Source: Cichorium intybus
Taxonomy: Eukaryota > Streptophyta > Magnoliopsida > Asterales > Asteraceae
Length of the DNA: 64,000 nt
Direction: 5' to 3'
Assembly (NCBI GenBank): GCA_023525715.1
Contig: CM042015.1
Span: 84,403,250 to 84,467,249, forward strand
The notes under the pieces: model-generated
What the model was told of the DNA's origin: nothing
The model's database searches: none
What the model saw: only the letters and a program-made list of their open reading frames with translations
Shown: positions 11,536 to 22,472 of the stretch, in pieces
Position numbering within the stretch: position 1 is the first letter of the stretch
How the letters are laid out: every line of letters begins with the position of its first letter
Translations under genes and position numbers: made by a program

Positions 11536-13570
11536 TATTGATGAGAAATTATTAAAAAAATAAATATGAGAGAAAACATACTTTTAGTGACACTTATTCT
11601 TTGTGCCACTAAATTCCAATAAGTCTACAGCGGCACAATCAGAAAGTACTACTAAATGTTTTTAGTGGCAGCGCTTTTAGTGATACTTTTTCTTTGTGGC
11701 GCTAATTACCTGGAAGGCCTTTAGCGGCACTTTTTTCAGTTTTTGACACTTTATTTATGCCATAAAATGTTATTTTATCTGTAGCTAGTGAAGAAGGAAT
11801 ATATAGTTTTTGAAATGGTAGAAAGGGTATTTATAGGGTAGGGGATAAATATTTATTGATGAATACAATTTTTTATTTATTAAAAGTCCAACAAAAACAA
11901 CGGGTTCGGTAACCCGCCTCCCACCTATCTAGCACCATCTATCGGCTGGGGGTGTCATGAAGTCGGCGGTACATGCGGGACCGGTCGCCTCTTCCTTCTA
12001 CCCACAGCCACCTATCGACGATTCCACTACCCTAATTGTAATGATGAAGCCACAAACAAAGTCTAATTGTAACGATAAAAGCCGCAAGGGTGTTACAACC
12101 CAAAGTTCCTTCGTGGCCGGACCAAAGGTGGCAAGCCCACCAACAATTAGAGAGTCCTCGATGTGTCTTATTTTTCCTTGTCATTTCTAGAATGCGTCCA
12201 TCCGGTCTTCTAACTATTCGTAATGTGTGTATGTCCATCTATAAATAAGCCAAGTTCCTTTCGTTGTACTCACATTTTGTTAAACAATATCACTACAAAG
12301 CACCCTCCAAGTATTGAAGTTTTCTCTTAGTACATTTACTCCAAATTCAACATGTAAGTGCTTCAAAGTCTCTTCAGACTCTACTTATACAACTTACTCG
12401 ACCATTTGATAACAAGATTATCAAATGTTACACAAGTTAAAATTTGACCCCATGACGTTAAGCTCTATTATCAATTGAAAATGACCGATCAATCTTTATA
12501 TGTAATATTAGGTGACAAATGCAACAAAATAATCGTATATAGAAGCTTAGTTGACAAGGCTCTTCACTACCGAACCTTCGATACCTTTATTTCTTTTATT
12601 TGACTATTATGTTCTTCAACCACTTTAACCACTTTAACCACTTTTGAATTTTTTAGAATTTCTTTTCAAGGTTGGTGACGTAATAAGATTCTTATTTTTC
12701 CAACATCAATAATGATATTCATTTATCATTAATCTCTAGGGGTATCTTTAATTGGAACACAACACAAAAATATATTTTAGAACGGCTTGAAATACCATAT
12801 TTATCGGTACAACTACACATCACAAAATATTTTTATTACTAATAATAGAAAACATGTATTTTTCTTATAATTTTTTTACTACATAACAACTACAATACTA
12901 ATTGACTAGTATTAAAAAAATCTAACAATATTTTATGTTAAAACTTATAAAAAATAACAAAATTCAAATGTATATTAATTTTTTAGTACACATTTAATAC
13001 TTGGTTCATTTTAGATATTTTATAAGCGCTTTTAATAATTTATATAGTGAATTAGTTTTTAATTCTATGTTAAAAACCATATCTTGTGTTTTTGATATAA
13101 GATAATTATGGTAATATCATATTCGAGAGGACACTAATAAAATATGATAAGACCTACTACATTAAAATTTTCATAATTGAAAGAACTTGGTTTACATAGC
13201 TTTATAATCAGTGGACTAAAGGAGTACCACAAGTAGACATGATTTGTGTTGGTGAACTTTTCATGTCATATCCATAAAAGTCTATCATCAAAAAGATAAC
13301 CATGCCGTAAGTATAATTAATTTTCATTAAAGAAAAGAATATAACAATGGAATAACACTAAAATTCGAATGCTTAGTTTTCATGGGGAAATTGTAAAACA
13401 TAATTTATAGTGATTTGAAAAGCAATTCTATAGCAAAAATAACATTAGAAAAAAAAAATGAAAGATTAAGATTCAATTGTACCTTCTAAATAAAGCTCAA
13501 TAAATTGTTATTGGGGGGTCATTTTTCAATTGCTAAATACTATAGGGTTATATTTAAACATTCAGACATA
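11536..13570. other. intergenic; possible CACTA subterminal repeats near its left end
   Basis: From 11577 to 11745 short units of the form TTTTAGTGGC and TTAGCGGCAC, some inverted (GTGCCACTAA), recur. They resemble the subterminal repeats of CACTA transposons, but no CACTA terminus or transposase was found. The remaining DNA up to the IMP1 leader is AT-rich with no recognisable exon. Confidence 0.35.
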
Positions 13571-14257
13571 ACTTCATGAGGTTTAAGCTTTCCCAAATTT
13601 CTACAATTTGACGACGTTTCTCACGCCGTCGCCGGCGACAACCACTTCCATCTTGTATAAGGTAGATATAAGCACTCCTTGTTTAATCTGCGCATTTTTA
13701 TCAGTTTCAAGCTTATCTTCTAGCGAACATCACTAAATTCCCTTTAAAATTTTGGATTTAATCGTATATTTTTAGTGATCCCGTAACTGATTTAGGGCAG
13801 AGACCCAATAGGCACCGAAATAGTTCTCTCTTTTTAAATTCGCGATGCTCTTTTTACGGAAATTACATTCTGGATGTTCTTCTGAAAAAAATTTCTACTT
13901 CAAGATTCGCCTACCACCTGCTCGATGAAATGCTTAGGAGAAGAGTACATGATAAACTTGAAATTGCTTCGTTATTAACATCAATGTTTTCTAAAACTTT
14001 GTATGCACATACAATCACTGGGGTTTGGTTGAGATTTTAGGCTCTTGCACTTATGTAACATCTTTGGCACTGTGAATTTGGTATTTAGATCGCCGATAGT
14101 ACAATTCTGTTAAATGTAACACATAACATTCTTACATAAATGCACATTTAACCCTTGTTATCAATTCCGAAAAATACACAAGATAGTTAAAACATAAATG
14201 TTTAAAAGTGATTGTGATCATTATTTTTTTGTTAATTTAGGTACAATTTTCTATAAC

Positions 14258-15528
14258 ATGAGCTTGTTTCAGCAATGGGCTTTCCTAGTAAAAGAAGCAC
14301 TAGACAAAAGCTTTTTGGTTGCCAAATTCTTTTGTGCAATTCATGTCACTGATACCTACCTCTTCTCCACTGCTTTGGTAAACTCATCTTTCCATCTTAT
14401 ATTTTTTTCTTTTTTTTTTTTCTTTCAAAACCTCTCTTCTAAAGGAATGGAATGAGTCATTACATTCCAATGTAATGAAACATTCTCCATTCCATTCCTT
14501 TCCTGATTCCATCATACCAAACACTACCTAACAAGTAACAATCGTCTACTTGCAGGTCCATGGACCTAGCATGCTCCCCACTTTTAACCTGAATGGTGAG
14601 ATTGTCCTACTTGACAGAATCTCAACCCGATATGGCAAAGTGGGGCCCGGTGATGTAATCATAATCCGGTCACCTGAAAGTCCAAGAAAAGTTGTCACTA
14701 AGAGAATAATTGGCATGGAAGGTGACACTGTCACCTATGTTGTGGACCCCCAAAATAGTGATATAACTAAAACCATAGTTGTATGATCAGAATCTTTATT
14801 CTAATTTTTTTTTAATTTCTTTTTAAATTTGTGGGTTTTAGAATGGTAAATATTTGTTTATGTGTAGGTTCCAAAGGGACATATTTGGGTTGAGGGTGAC
14901 AATATTTACAATACTTATGATTCGAGGAATTTTGGACCTGTTCCTTATGGACTTCTTCAAGGCAAGGTTTTCTGGAAGGTAAGTGCAGAATTACCATGTT
15001 ACCCCTCCCGGAACATCTCCTATCTCCCTCCTTCAACCCCTGTAGACATTAGACTTTGAAAATTTTACCAATTATAGCTTTGAAAATCACATTCTATTTG
15101 GATGAGACTACAATACTTTTGTAGATTCTTGAAAGTACAATGCTGTAATAGGGTAATAGAAAGGAATGAAAAATGGAAAGTACAATGCTATTTTTGCATT
15201 TATCCGTTTATGTTTTTTTTACCTGGGTGAAAAATGTTTTTTTAGCTTTCAACTAGGCACTTGGGTTAGTTACTTTATACATAATGCAAAATTCATAAAA
15301 AGCCAATAATTAAATAAATATATATTAAATTTTGTATAAATGCTACAGATATGGCCTACTAGTGCATTTGGGTCAATTGCGAGGAGACCACAAACTGTTG
15401 ACCCTGCCCTTAAGGTACATTCTGTTAGTTTGATGAATGGACAAGCTTTCTAAGGCTATTTTCAAGGAGGGCATTTACGTCTTTTTACACTGACAAGAGA
15501 TATATTTTGGCTACAGGTTATGGAGTAG
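14258..15528 (+). CDS. IMP1: mitochondrial inner membrane protease subunit 1 (IMP1-like signal peptidase)
   Basis: Five coding exons are supported by GT..AG borders and uninterrupted frame: 14258-14377, 14556-14780, 14868-14978, 15349-15414 and 15517-15528, giving 177 aa, close to plant IMP1 length. IMP1 is a serine protease of the signal-peptidase I family in the inner mitochondrial membrane; it removes sorting peptides from proteins in the intermembrane space. Visible features: an N-terminal hydrophobic segment (about residues 19-38), the HGPSMLPT box with nucleophile Ser45, the VVTKRI box with general-base Lys89, and WVEGDN with DSRNFGPVPYG (about 122-144). Upstream, TTTAG at 14236-14240 suggests a 5'UTR intron, with a first leader exon around 13580-13660. 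Intron 1 contains a small MITE-like GGAATGGAATG inverted block. The last exon adds only Val-Met-Glu; reading through its donor would instead end the protein 13 residues later. Confidence 0.88.
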
Positions 15529-16111
15529 TGAAACATTTATGACTTGTAGAATGATGATGTTAGCATGGCTTTTTGGCTTGTATTTTGCAAGAGATGATTT
15601 ACGGTTACAATTATTCAAGCAATTATTTTTTGTAATAAATTTTCGAGCTATAGATGGAACATCATTCGTTTGTCTTGGGGACAAATTTACAGCACCCATA
15701 AAGTTGGGAATAATACTATTTGGTTTATGAACTTTAAGGAAGAAATGTGATGAACATATACACTTCAAATAAGAGGCAGTTTCACATGTTATCTTATTAT
15801 CATATTCATTTTTCAAAAAGTAATTTGAAAATGACCGTACAAATTTTTTTTCTAGATTTATGGTGCTTTGTAGAGGTGGTTGGAAGATGTATAACAGAAA
15901 ATAAGATTAAAAACTACATCTAATGCGGTTTGCAAACATCGAAATCATTCAAATTTAAAACCTTGTAAATAAAACATATCTAAGAAAAAAAAAAAAAAAA
16001 AAAGAGAATGCTAATATATACAAAAGAAACTAAATCATCAAAATCCCATTTCTCTCTTTTCATCCACTTTCTTTTTCACGGTTGTTAAATATCATTTGCT
16101 TTTAACTTCAG
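15529..16111. other. convergent 3' flanks of IMP1 and the TOM-like gene
   Basis: About 580 bp separate the two stop codons. It is AT-rich with AATAAA-like strings and a poly-A run (15987-16003). Both 3'UTRs must lie here; exact poly-A sites cannot be read from sequence alone. Confidence 0.5.
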
Positions 16112-19100
16112 TTATATTGGACTTGCCCTTGATGTCTACACATAAAAGTCAACAAAAGGTTAGATTTTTCAAATTATAATGTTCCAATAAGAAAAAAAAA
16201 AATCAAAAGTAGAATGTTGTAAAAATTAAGAAACGAAGCATTTGAACCTGATTTTGAGCAGTTGTAATGGAAGTCCAATGTTGTGGTTGTGTGGAAGGTG
16301 AATAGTCGCTGACAAAAGCAAGTGTTCTAGATTCTTCCGGAACATTAACCGCAACTGAAGGCGGCAGTTCTCTCATTACCCATAATACAAAAGCTGAAGG
16401 TACGGACGAACCTGGACAAAAAGTGAAAGTACAATGTTGTAATAGAATATATGAAAGTACATTGCTATTTCTTGCATTTACCTATGAAGTAGTAGAGAAT
16501 CAAGAGGAGAGAGGCGTAGAGTCCTCCAACTCCTCGCCAATCACAATGATATAGCACCTGCAAAAATGGCAAGGGTAATTCCGGAAAAATATTATTTGAA
16601 TAAATTAAGCAAAAAAAATATTAAATAAAAAATAATACGTACGGGTATATTTGTGAAAATAGCAACCATTGAACTTGAGGTGAAACAAACAACAGAAACT
16701 ATGGCAAGTCCAGCAACCTGAAAAAGCATAATGTGCACTAAAATTATAATAAACACAGAAAATTATTAAAAGCCTAATTACACTTTTGGTCCCTGTGTAA
16801 TACCATTTTTTTAGTATGGTCCAGAAAAGAAACTTATTGCATTTTTCGTCCCTGATTCACAGTTTCATAACCTTTTTAGTCCCTGAACGTTTTAGTCAAC
16901 CCCATGTAAAATGACCATTTTGCCCTCCCCATTTTATATTATGTAGTTTTCGGGGTTGTAGTTTAGGGTTTTGGGGGAGATGAGGGCAAAATAGTCATTT
17001 TCAGAAACAGTGAAATAGGGGCCAAGAATTCATAAAGATTCTTAAAAATGGATATTACACAGGGACCAAAAGTGTAAATAGGTCTATGATAAATACTGTA
17101 GATGAAAACCACTGAGACAAGAAATCATAATTTTGAGATGTAAGCAATTGAACTTGAAACTTTTATAATTGCTTGTGGTCACTTATATAAAAGAAGACAA
17201 TATGCATGATGTCATAAATAAAAATGAAAGCTCAAATAATGTTAAATATTAGGAAATATTCATAATTCATAAATACCTTCCACTTTTCGGAAGAAGACCT
17301 CTCAGATCTCACTTTACTCATTTTTGACACCAACACATATCCTGTTATAACATTATATATGAAAAGCATTTAAAAGCAGATGGATTAAAAGCCAAAATAA
17401 ATAAATAAACATTAAATGCAAAAATTGCAACCTACTTCCATTGATTTATTTATTATGCAATTTTCAGTGGTGTAACTGAATATATTTTCCCAAGTAGAAT
17501 GTCCTAATATAAAAACTGAAAGCACAATGCTATAATTGGGTAGACTTTTTAAACTAAAAATAAAAAATAAAAAAAAAAATAGTAGCAAGATACCGAAGAT
17601 GCTGACCGTAACATGCTAATGCACCTCCTAGTAAAAACATTGCAACTGCAAAAGTATCTACATACACCTGCAAGAAATAGCAACGTACTTTCATTGCTTT
17701 GTTTATTATAGCATTGTACTTAAAAAAATCATCCAAATACAAAGAAATTCTCAATGGGTGGATTTTTTAAAGTATAATGTTCTAATATAAAAATAATTTG
17801 GAAGTACAATGCTATATGGAGTGTATTTTTCAAAGTACAATGCTTTAATATAAATAAATGAAGGATGCTATAATTTGTACCCGTGCAACAACTGAGGAAT
17901 CAATGGGATTCTTTCCAAGGCCGATCCATATAAGCACTGCTGATGTCAGCATTAACAAAAGTATAAAAAGAGTCACCTGTTTAAAAGTTATAAAGTTAAA
18001 GTAAAAAATTTGTGGCAAGAAAAGAGATCATAAACACCATGAAATGATTGAAACAAGTGTCTCTATCAGAAACATATAGGAGGACAAAGACAAATACTAA
18101 TAAGGGCAAAATGGTAAATTTACCAATATGACAACTTGTTGACGGCTGCCAACAGGGAAGACACGAATATTGCAACATCTTCTTCTACTATTATTAACCT
18201 TCAAATTGGACTTGTTTGCTTTCATCACTAAAGCTTCATAAGGACTACCTTCATCTTCATCTTCATCATTTGCCTGATGGCAAAGGTCAACCCTATAATT
18301 GTTGACCATGTAATTCAAATTACAGTTACCTTATTTTAACAGGCTTATAAATCTATCCATATATTAATCAAAATTAGACACCAGATGAAACATACCAGAA
18401 AGATAGAAGAAGAAGAAAAGCTGCAAGAAATAGAATCTTGGGCAATGCTGCAAAACAAAATACCTTTTTATAAGTGTGTTATTATAAAAAAACATTTTTT
18501 ATAATTCACAAACAGAATAAAGAAAGAGACATACCCATAACAACAAAACCACAAGAGTTTGACCAGCATATCCAGTTCTTACAAGCAGCAACAAGAGTTA
18601 ATATAAAATAAAGACCATAACCTATTTAAAAAATAAAAGCAAATTGATTAAACAAGTGAAGAGACTTAAAATTATTATAAGAGAAAAAAAAAAGTCTTAA
18701 AAGTATCTTACCCGTGTTGGAAGAACCAATCATTAGATGAAACACCTTCAATTAGATTTTAAATAAATTAGAGTATTAGTTACATATGATGACAGCTAAA
18801 GATGATTTTAAATGAATGTACATACATTTTTTACACATAATAGCAATGTACTTACAAATCCTTACCCATAATAGCAAGCTACTTAAATTTCATTACCAAT
18901 AACAACAATATGTAACAGATAAAGTATATCACACATATTGGTAGCAAAATGCAAGTGTGTTGCTATTATGGGTACAAAAAATATAAGTATGTTGTTATAG
19001 CAGTATTTTTACATGCAATTCATGAGAAATAAAGGTATGAAAGGTGTATATTACTTACTTTTTGGCGAGTCCATCCCCTTTGAGGATTCCTAGAATGGAT

Positions 19101-19888
19101 CCTTATTAACTGACACAAAAAGGGTGCAAAATGTCAGGTAAAATTATTTTTACTTTTCTTTAAGAAGGTGCAAATACTACGTCTTTCTTTCTGTATCAAG
19201 TCAAAAAGAACACATATATGGCTTATCGGATTAAGTCAAAAAGAGCACTTTAATGTACCAAATAGTGTTGGAAGAATTCTTAATTATGCAATTCTAATAA
19301 CTTCAACACCTATTATATTTAGGAACTCAATACTACAGCATTATGAAGTGAAATTAGTTCTTCATTTCTTCATTTAGGAACAGAAAAGAAATCCAATTGA
19401 TAACTAAATCAGAGGGAATTGAGATTTACGAAGCAATTTTATCCATTGTTAGGATATAGACGGCATCTACAAAACAATTTGTTAGAACAAAAACCATAGA
19501 ATTGGCGTTATTTTTGAAATATTCGAAGTGGATATTCGATTCCTTGAATCATAGGCAGTACAACTAATTCAATTGTCGACCTTATCACTAAACGAACTCG
19601 CTGAAAGGACATGTATATCGAAAACCAAACAACAAGCCGTTTAAGAAATGGAAAGTTATAGCAAACCTAATATCCCAAATTGAAAAGTCAAAATGTAGAG
19701 ATTGGTTAAGGATAGAAGAGGACCTGATAAAATGCAAGGACGGCAATAACGCCATCGACAAGAGCAAGAGCGATATTGACAGCCACTAAGGCCTTTGAGT
19801 AGCAACCAGGCTCTGTTGACTCGGCGACCATAATCTCGCTCCTCAAGCATGCGGGCCCCATTCGTGTCTCTCCTGTGTATTCATACAT
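16112..19888 (-). CDS. TOM1/TOM3-family (DUF1084-like) multi-pass membrane protein
   Basis: Thirteen coding exons join in frame on the minus strand: 19724-19888, 19059-19109, 18712-18745, 18535-18621, 18396-18447, 18124-18292, 17881-17976, 17607-17667, 17277-17341, 16643-16717, 16482-16557, 16248-16411 and 16112-16135, giving 372 aa. Successive hydrophobic segments include VAVNIALALVDGVIAVLAF (about residues 35-53) and LFLAAFLLLLSFW. A VDLCHQANDEDED motif starts at residue 131, followed by an acidic/basic loop ending VGSRQQ, then LLGGALACYG and a Ser/Thr-rich hydrophilic tail. The family includes Arabidopsis TOM1/TOM3, tonoplast proteins that tobamoviruses use as host factors; this copy looks like the divergent VDLCHQ-NDE branch, so an endogenous role is not known here. 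The first ATG (19888) is chosen; an in-frame ATG at 19861 would give 363 aa. One intron holds a 300-bp MITE. Confidence 0.85.
16778..17077. mobile_element. 300-bp MITE in an intron of the TOM-like gene
   Basis: Inverted ends read TTACACTTTTGGTCCCTGTG from both sides (16778 inward and 17077 inward), with further shared sequence beyond. It lies in the intron between exons 9 and 10 (16718-17276), away from splice sites. The terminal motif resembles widespread Mutator-like MITEs of eudicots; no clear 9-bp target duplication was found. Confidence 0.65.
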
Positions 19889-20785
19889 GAAGAATTGGAG
19901 TTTCAGGGCTTGGGTCGGTAGACAGTGTAGGGTTAGAAAACAAAATCTTGTTGAGGTATCTATCAATGGCGGATCTGCTAATTGATAATATATCACTACT
20001 TAGCTGTCTCTATAAAATCAATGTCTTTGGTAGTGCCTCTTTCTTATATGTGCACACGTATGTAATGACGTGACGTTGTCCGTCGTCACTTTTTGAACCG
20101 TTTGGTTTTACGAAATCTTCATTTTCTGTACCTGGTTGCCCGGTTTTCAACCCAACCCGGTTCATGGATTTTGTTAGAACAAAGAACAAAGTATCTCCTA
20201 ACAAAGCAAGAAGTACGATGTTCAAACTTGAATTTGATATTTGATTTTGGGTTTTACATATTTCTATTACTAGGAAAAGATAAGTCATTATTAGTGTGGA
20301 TGAAGTGGGAGTGACAACGCTTGACAAGGGAGGAGGGATGGCTAAGGTGTAGGGCCGACCTGAGGAGGTGCGACCGTACAGTACCCACGTCGTGAAGGTG
20401 TTCGAAATTTCATTTTGTTGCGGCTCCGTCACTAGTCTGTCACTAATGCGTCACAATCCGTCTCTATTTCGTCGCTAATTAGCATAACTTTTTTTAATTC
20501 GCTGCTTCTAATTACTGTAATGGTTTATTATATATTGTGTATTAATGAATTTTGTTTATATATAAAAAACTATATTTAGGGGTCTATTTTTTATTTTTCG
20601 CACGGAACCTTCAAAATCAATGGACCGTCCCTGCTAAGGTGGTAAGGTGATAACAGTGGACAAATCATCCCATCCTCCAGATACTGCACAAAGGAAGCCG
20701 CAGACATGTCCTCTTGTCGATTCAATGTGAGAACAAAGAAGAAGAAGGAACAGGCGGCATGGAAAAGCTGCCTACTTAGAACGGG
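19889..20785. other. upstream region of the TOM-like gene and intergenic DNA
   Basis: A TATAAAAT string at 20011-20018 (reading ATTTTATA on the minus strand) lies about 125 bp upstream of the TOM-like start and could be its TATA box. A 140-codon minus-strand frame at 20010-20432 overlaps it and has no recognisable motif, so it is not called. Confidence 0.35.
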
Positions 20786-20789
20786 CGGC

Positions 20790-21870
20790 ATCAGATCCAT
20801 TGACTCCCACCACCCTTAAATGTTTCCTCCAACCTTTAACAACTCTTCTACACCAACCAGCCCAAAAGACTCAGAAGGGTACAAGTTTGACTCATTGGTC
20901 AAGATGTCGATATATGGTACCATTACTCAATCTTTTCTTACTACGATTTTCAAGAAATGAGTCACTGTTGAATCTATCTGGATATGGAGAACTTTTTCTT
21001 GACAACAAAGATGTGTGTGTGATCAAATTGGAACTTATGGTTTGGGTGACCGGACGATCTCCCAATATTGTCAAAAGATGAAATCCCTCTTCAATATTTT
21101 GGCAAATTTTGACTCACCCGTTACCAGGGAACTCTTATGACTTACTTGATAAACGGGCTATCTTCCAACTTCACTGACATAGCCACCACCATCTGCCATC
21201 GGGTCTCACTTCCCACTTTCCTCCAGGCTCGGTTTATGTTGCTCTTACCAGAACAATTAATGGTTAGTCTTATGATCATCCCACTGAATTGGAACACTCT
21301 GATCATGCCTCTTCACCCATGATTCTTCATAAAATGGTCCATCATCCATCCATACTAAAGCTATCATTCAATCAACACTCAAATCCCACAATAACAACTG
21401 GCATGAGAACCAAAATGAGAGAAGTCACGATATCTACACCCCTTAGATCGCCTACCATTGATACAATAGTAGCAGCCTTTCCCATTGTCGTGAATGGCCT
21501 ACGGTCGGCCTGCACCACCACTATGGGCTACCTGTCAAGCACTTCCTATTGTTGACGTTGACATTTCTCCTCTGTAGGTCTACCTCCCGACACGTCAAAA
21601 TGGTTTGCTCGACATCACCGTATCTCTCAACAGCCTCATCTCCACCCACATATATCGATCACCATTCTACAAATTTTCTCTCACCTATTCCATTGATGCC
21701 ATATGATACATGTATACTGGCACGAGCTCTCATATCATATAGAGAACATGTATGCTCACATCCTTTAGCCCTTATAACACTTTTAATTCTGTCATTGTTC
21801 GTCTATACATATCACCCATACCGGTTATACGAATCGCGAGACCAACCATTGACCCTTGCACCTAAATAAT
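20790..21870 (+). pseudogene. degenerate Ty1/copia gag relic
   Basis: Frames joined across stops give a copia-type gag order. First a SIYGTITQSF-like segment (about 20908), then VESIWI...LFLDNKD (about 20965-21010), then SQYCQKMKSLFNILANFDSPV-like (about 21060-21120). After it come YLINGLSSNFTDIATTI and LPTFLQARFMLLL (about 21139-21250). The downstream part is Pro/Ser/Thr-rich with no zinc knuckle. Stops and frame changes make it a pseudogene. A similar gag relic lies at 36144-36830 on the opposite strand. Confidence 0.6.
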
Positions 21871-22467
21871 GTCCTTGTCATGCCCAACATCATTAAAAAT
21901 CCTCAATTTTATCTGTCAATTTACTAAGGATAATACGTTACACGATATAATTTGACGGATTTGGATTTTTTATGAATGATTTTTGAATGTGCCAAATTCT
22001 TCTTAGATGTACATACATGCATGCATACATAATTACATACATACATATATACAAGGCACACACAATTTGAGAAATTATTTTTCTTTGAGAAATGATCATA
22101 GTCGCTTATTTGGAAAGGGAAGGATTGGAAAACTATTTAAAATGGGGATTTGAATTTCAATTTATGCACTAATACATTCTTCGCCGCGTTGATTCTTTTT
22201 GTTACAAATCCCTAGTTTTTTTAACTATGATTTATAAAGCTTATGTTATTCTATTGATTCCCAGTTCTTTCACTATATGTATCAGACAAGTGAAGCTTTC
22301 TTCATCAACAAAAGTTTTTTTTCTTTTTCATTTTAGCATGTGATTTGTTTGTCTAATTTTTGTATACTTGTAAAATTATATGATATTCAAGTAATTATTT
22401 TGTTTGAAATAGATTAGGAGGAATTGGAAGAATGTTACAGAGAAAGCATGTTAAATTCTGTTACCAA
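21871..22467. other. intergenic, left flank of the gypsy element
   Basis: AT-rich sequence with a short ATAC/ATGC microsatellite near 22010-22050. Its last 25 bases (22448-22472) recur at 33246-33270 beyond the retrotransposon. Confidence 0.5.
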
Positions 22468-22472
22468 GTTTT

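Noticed and set aside
20010..20432. 140-codon minus-strand frame upstream of the TOM-like gene
   Set aside because: No recognisable domain, and it overlaps the probable promoter and leader of the TOM-like gene; composition is not gene-like.
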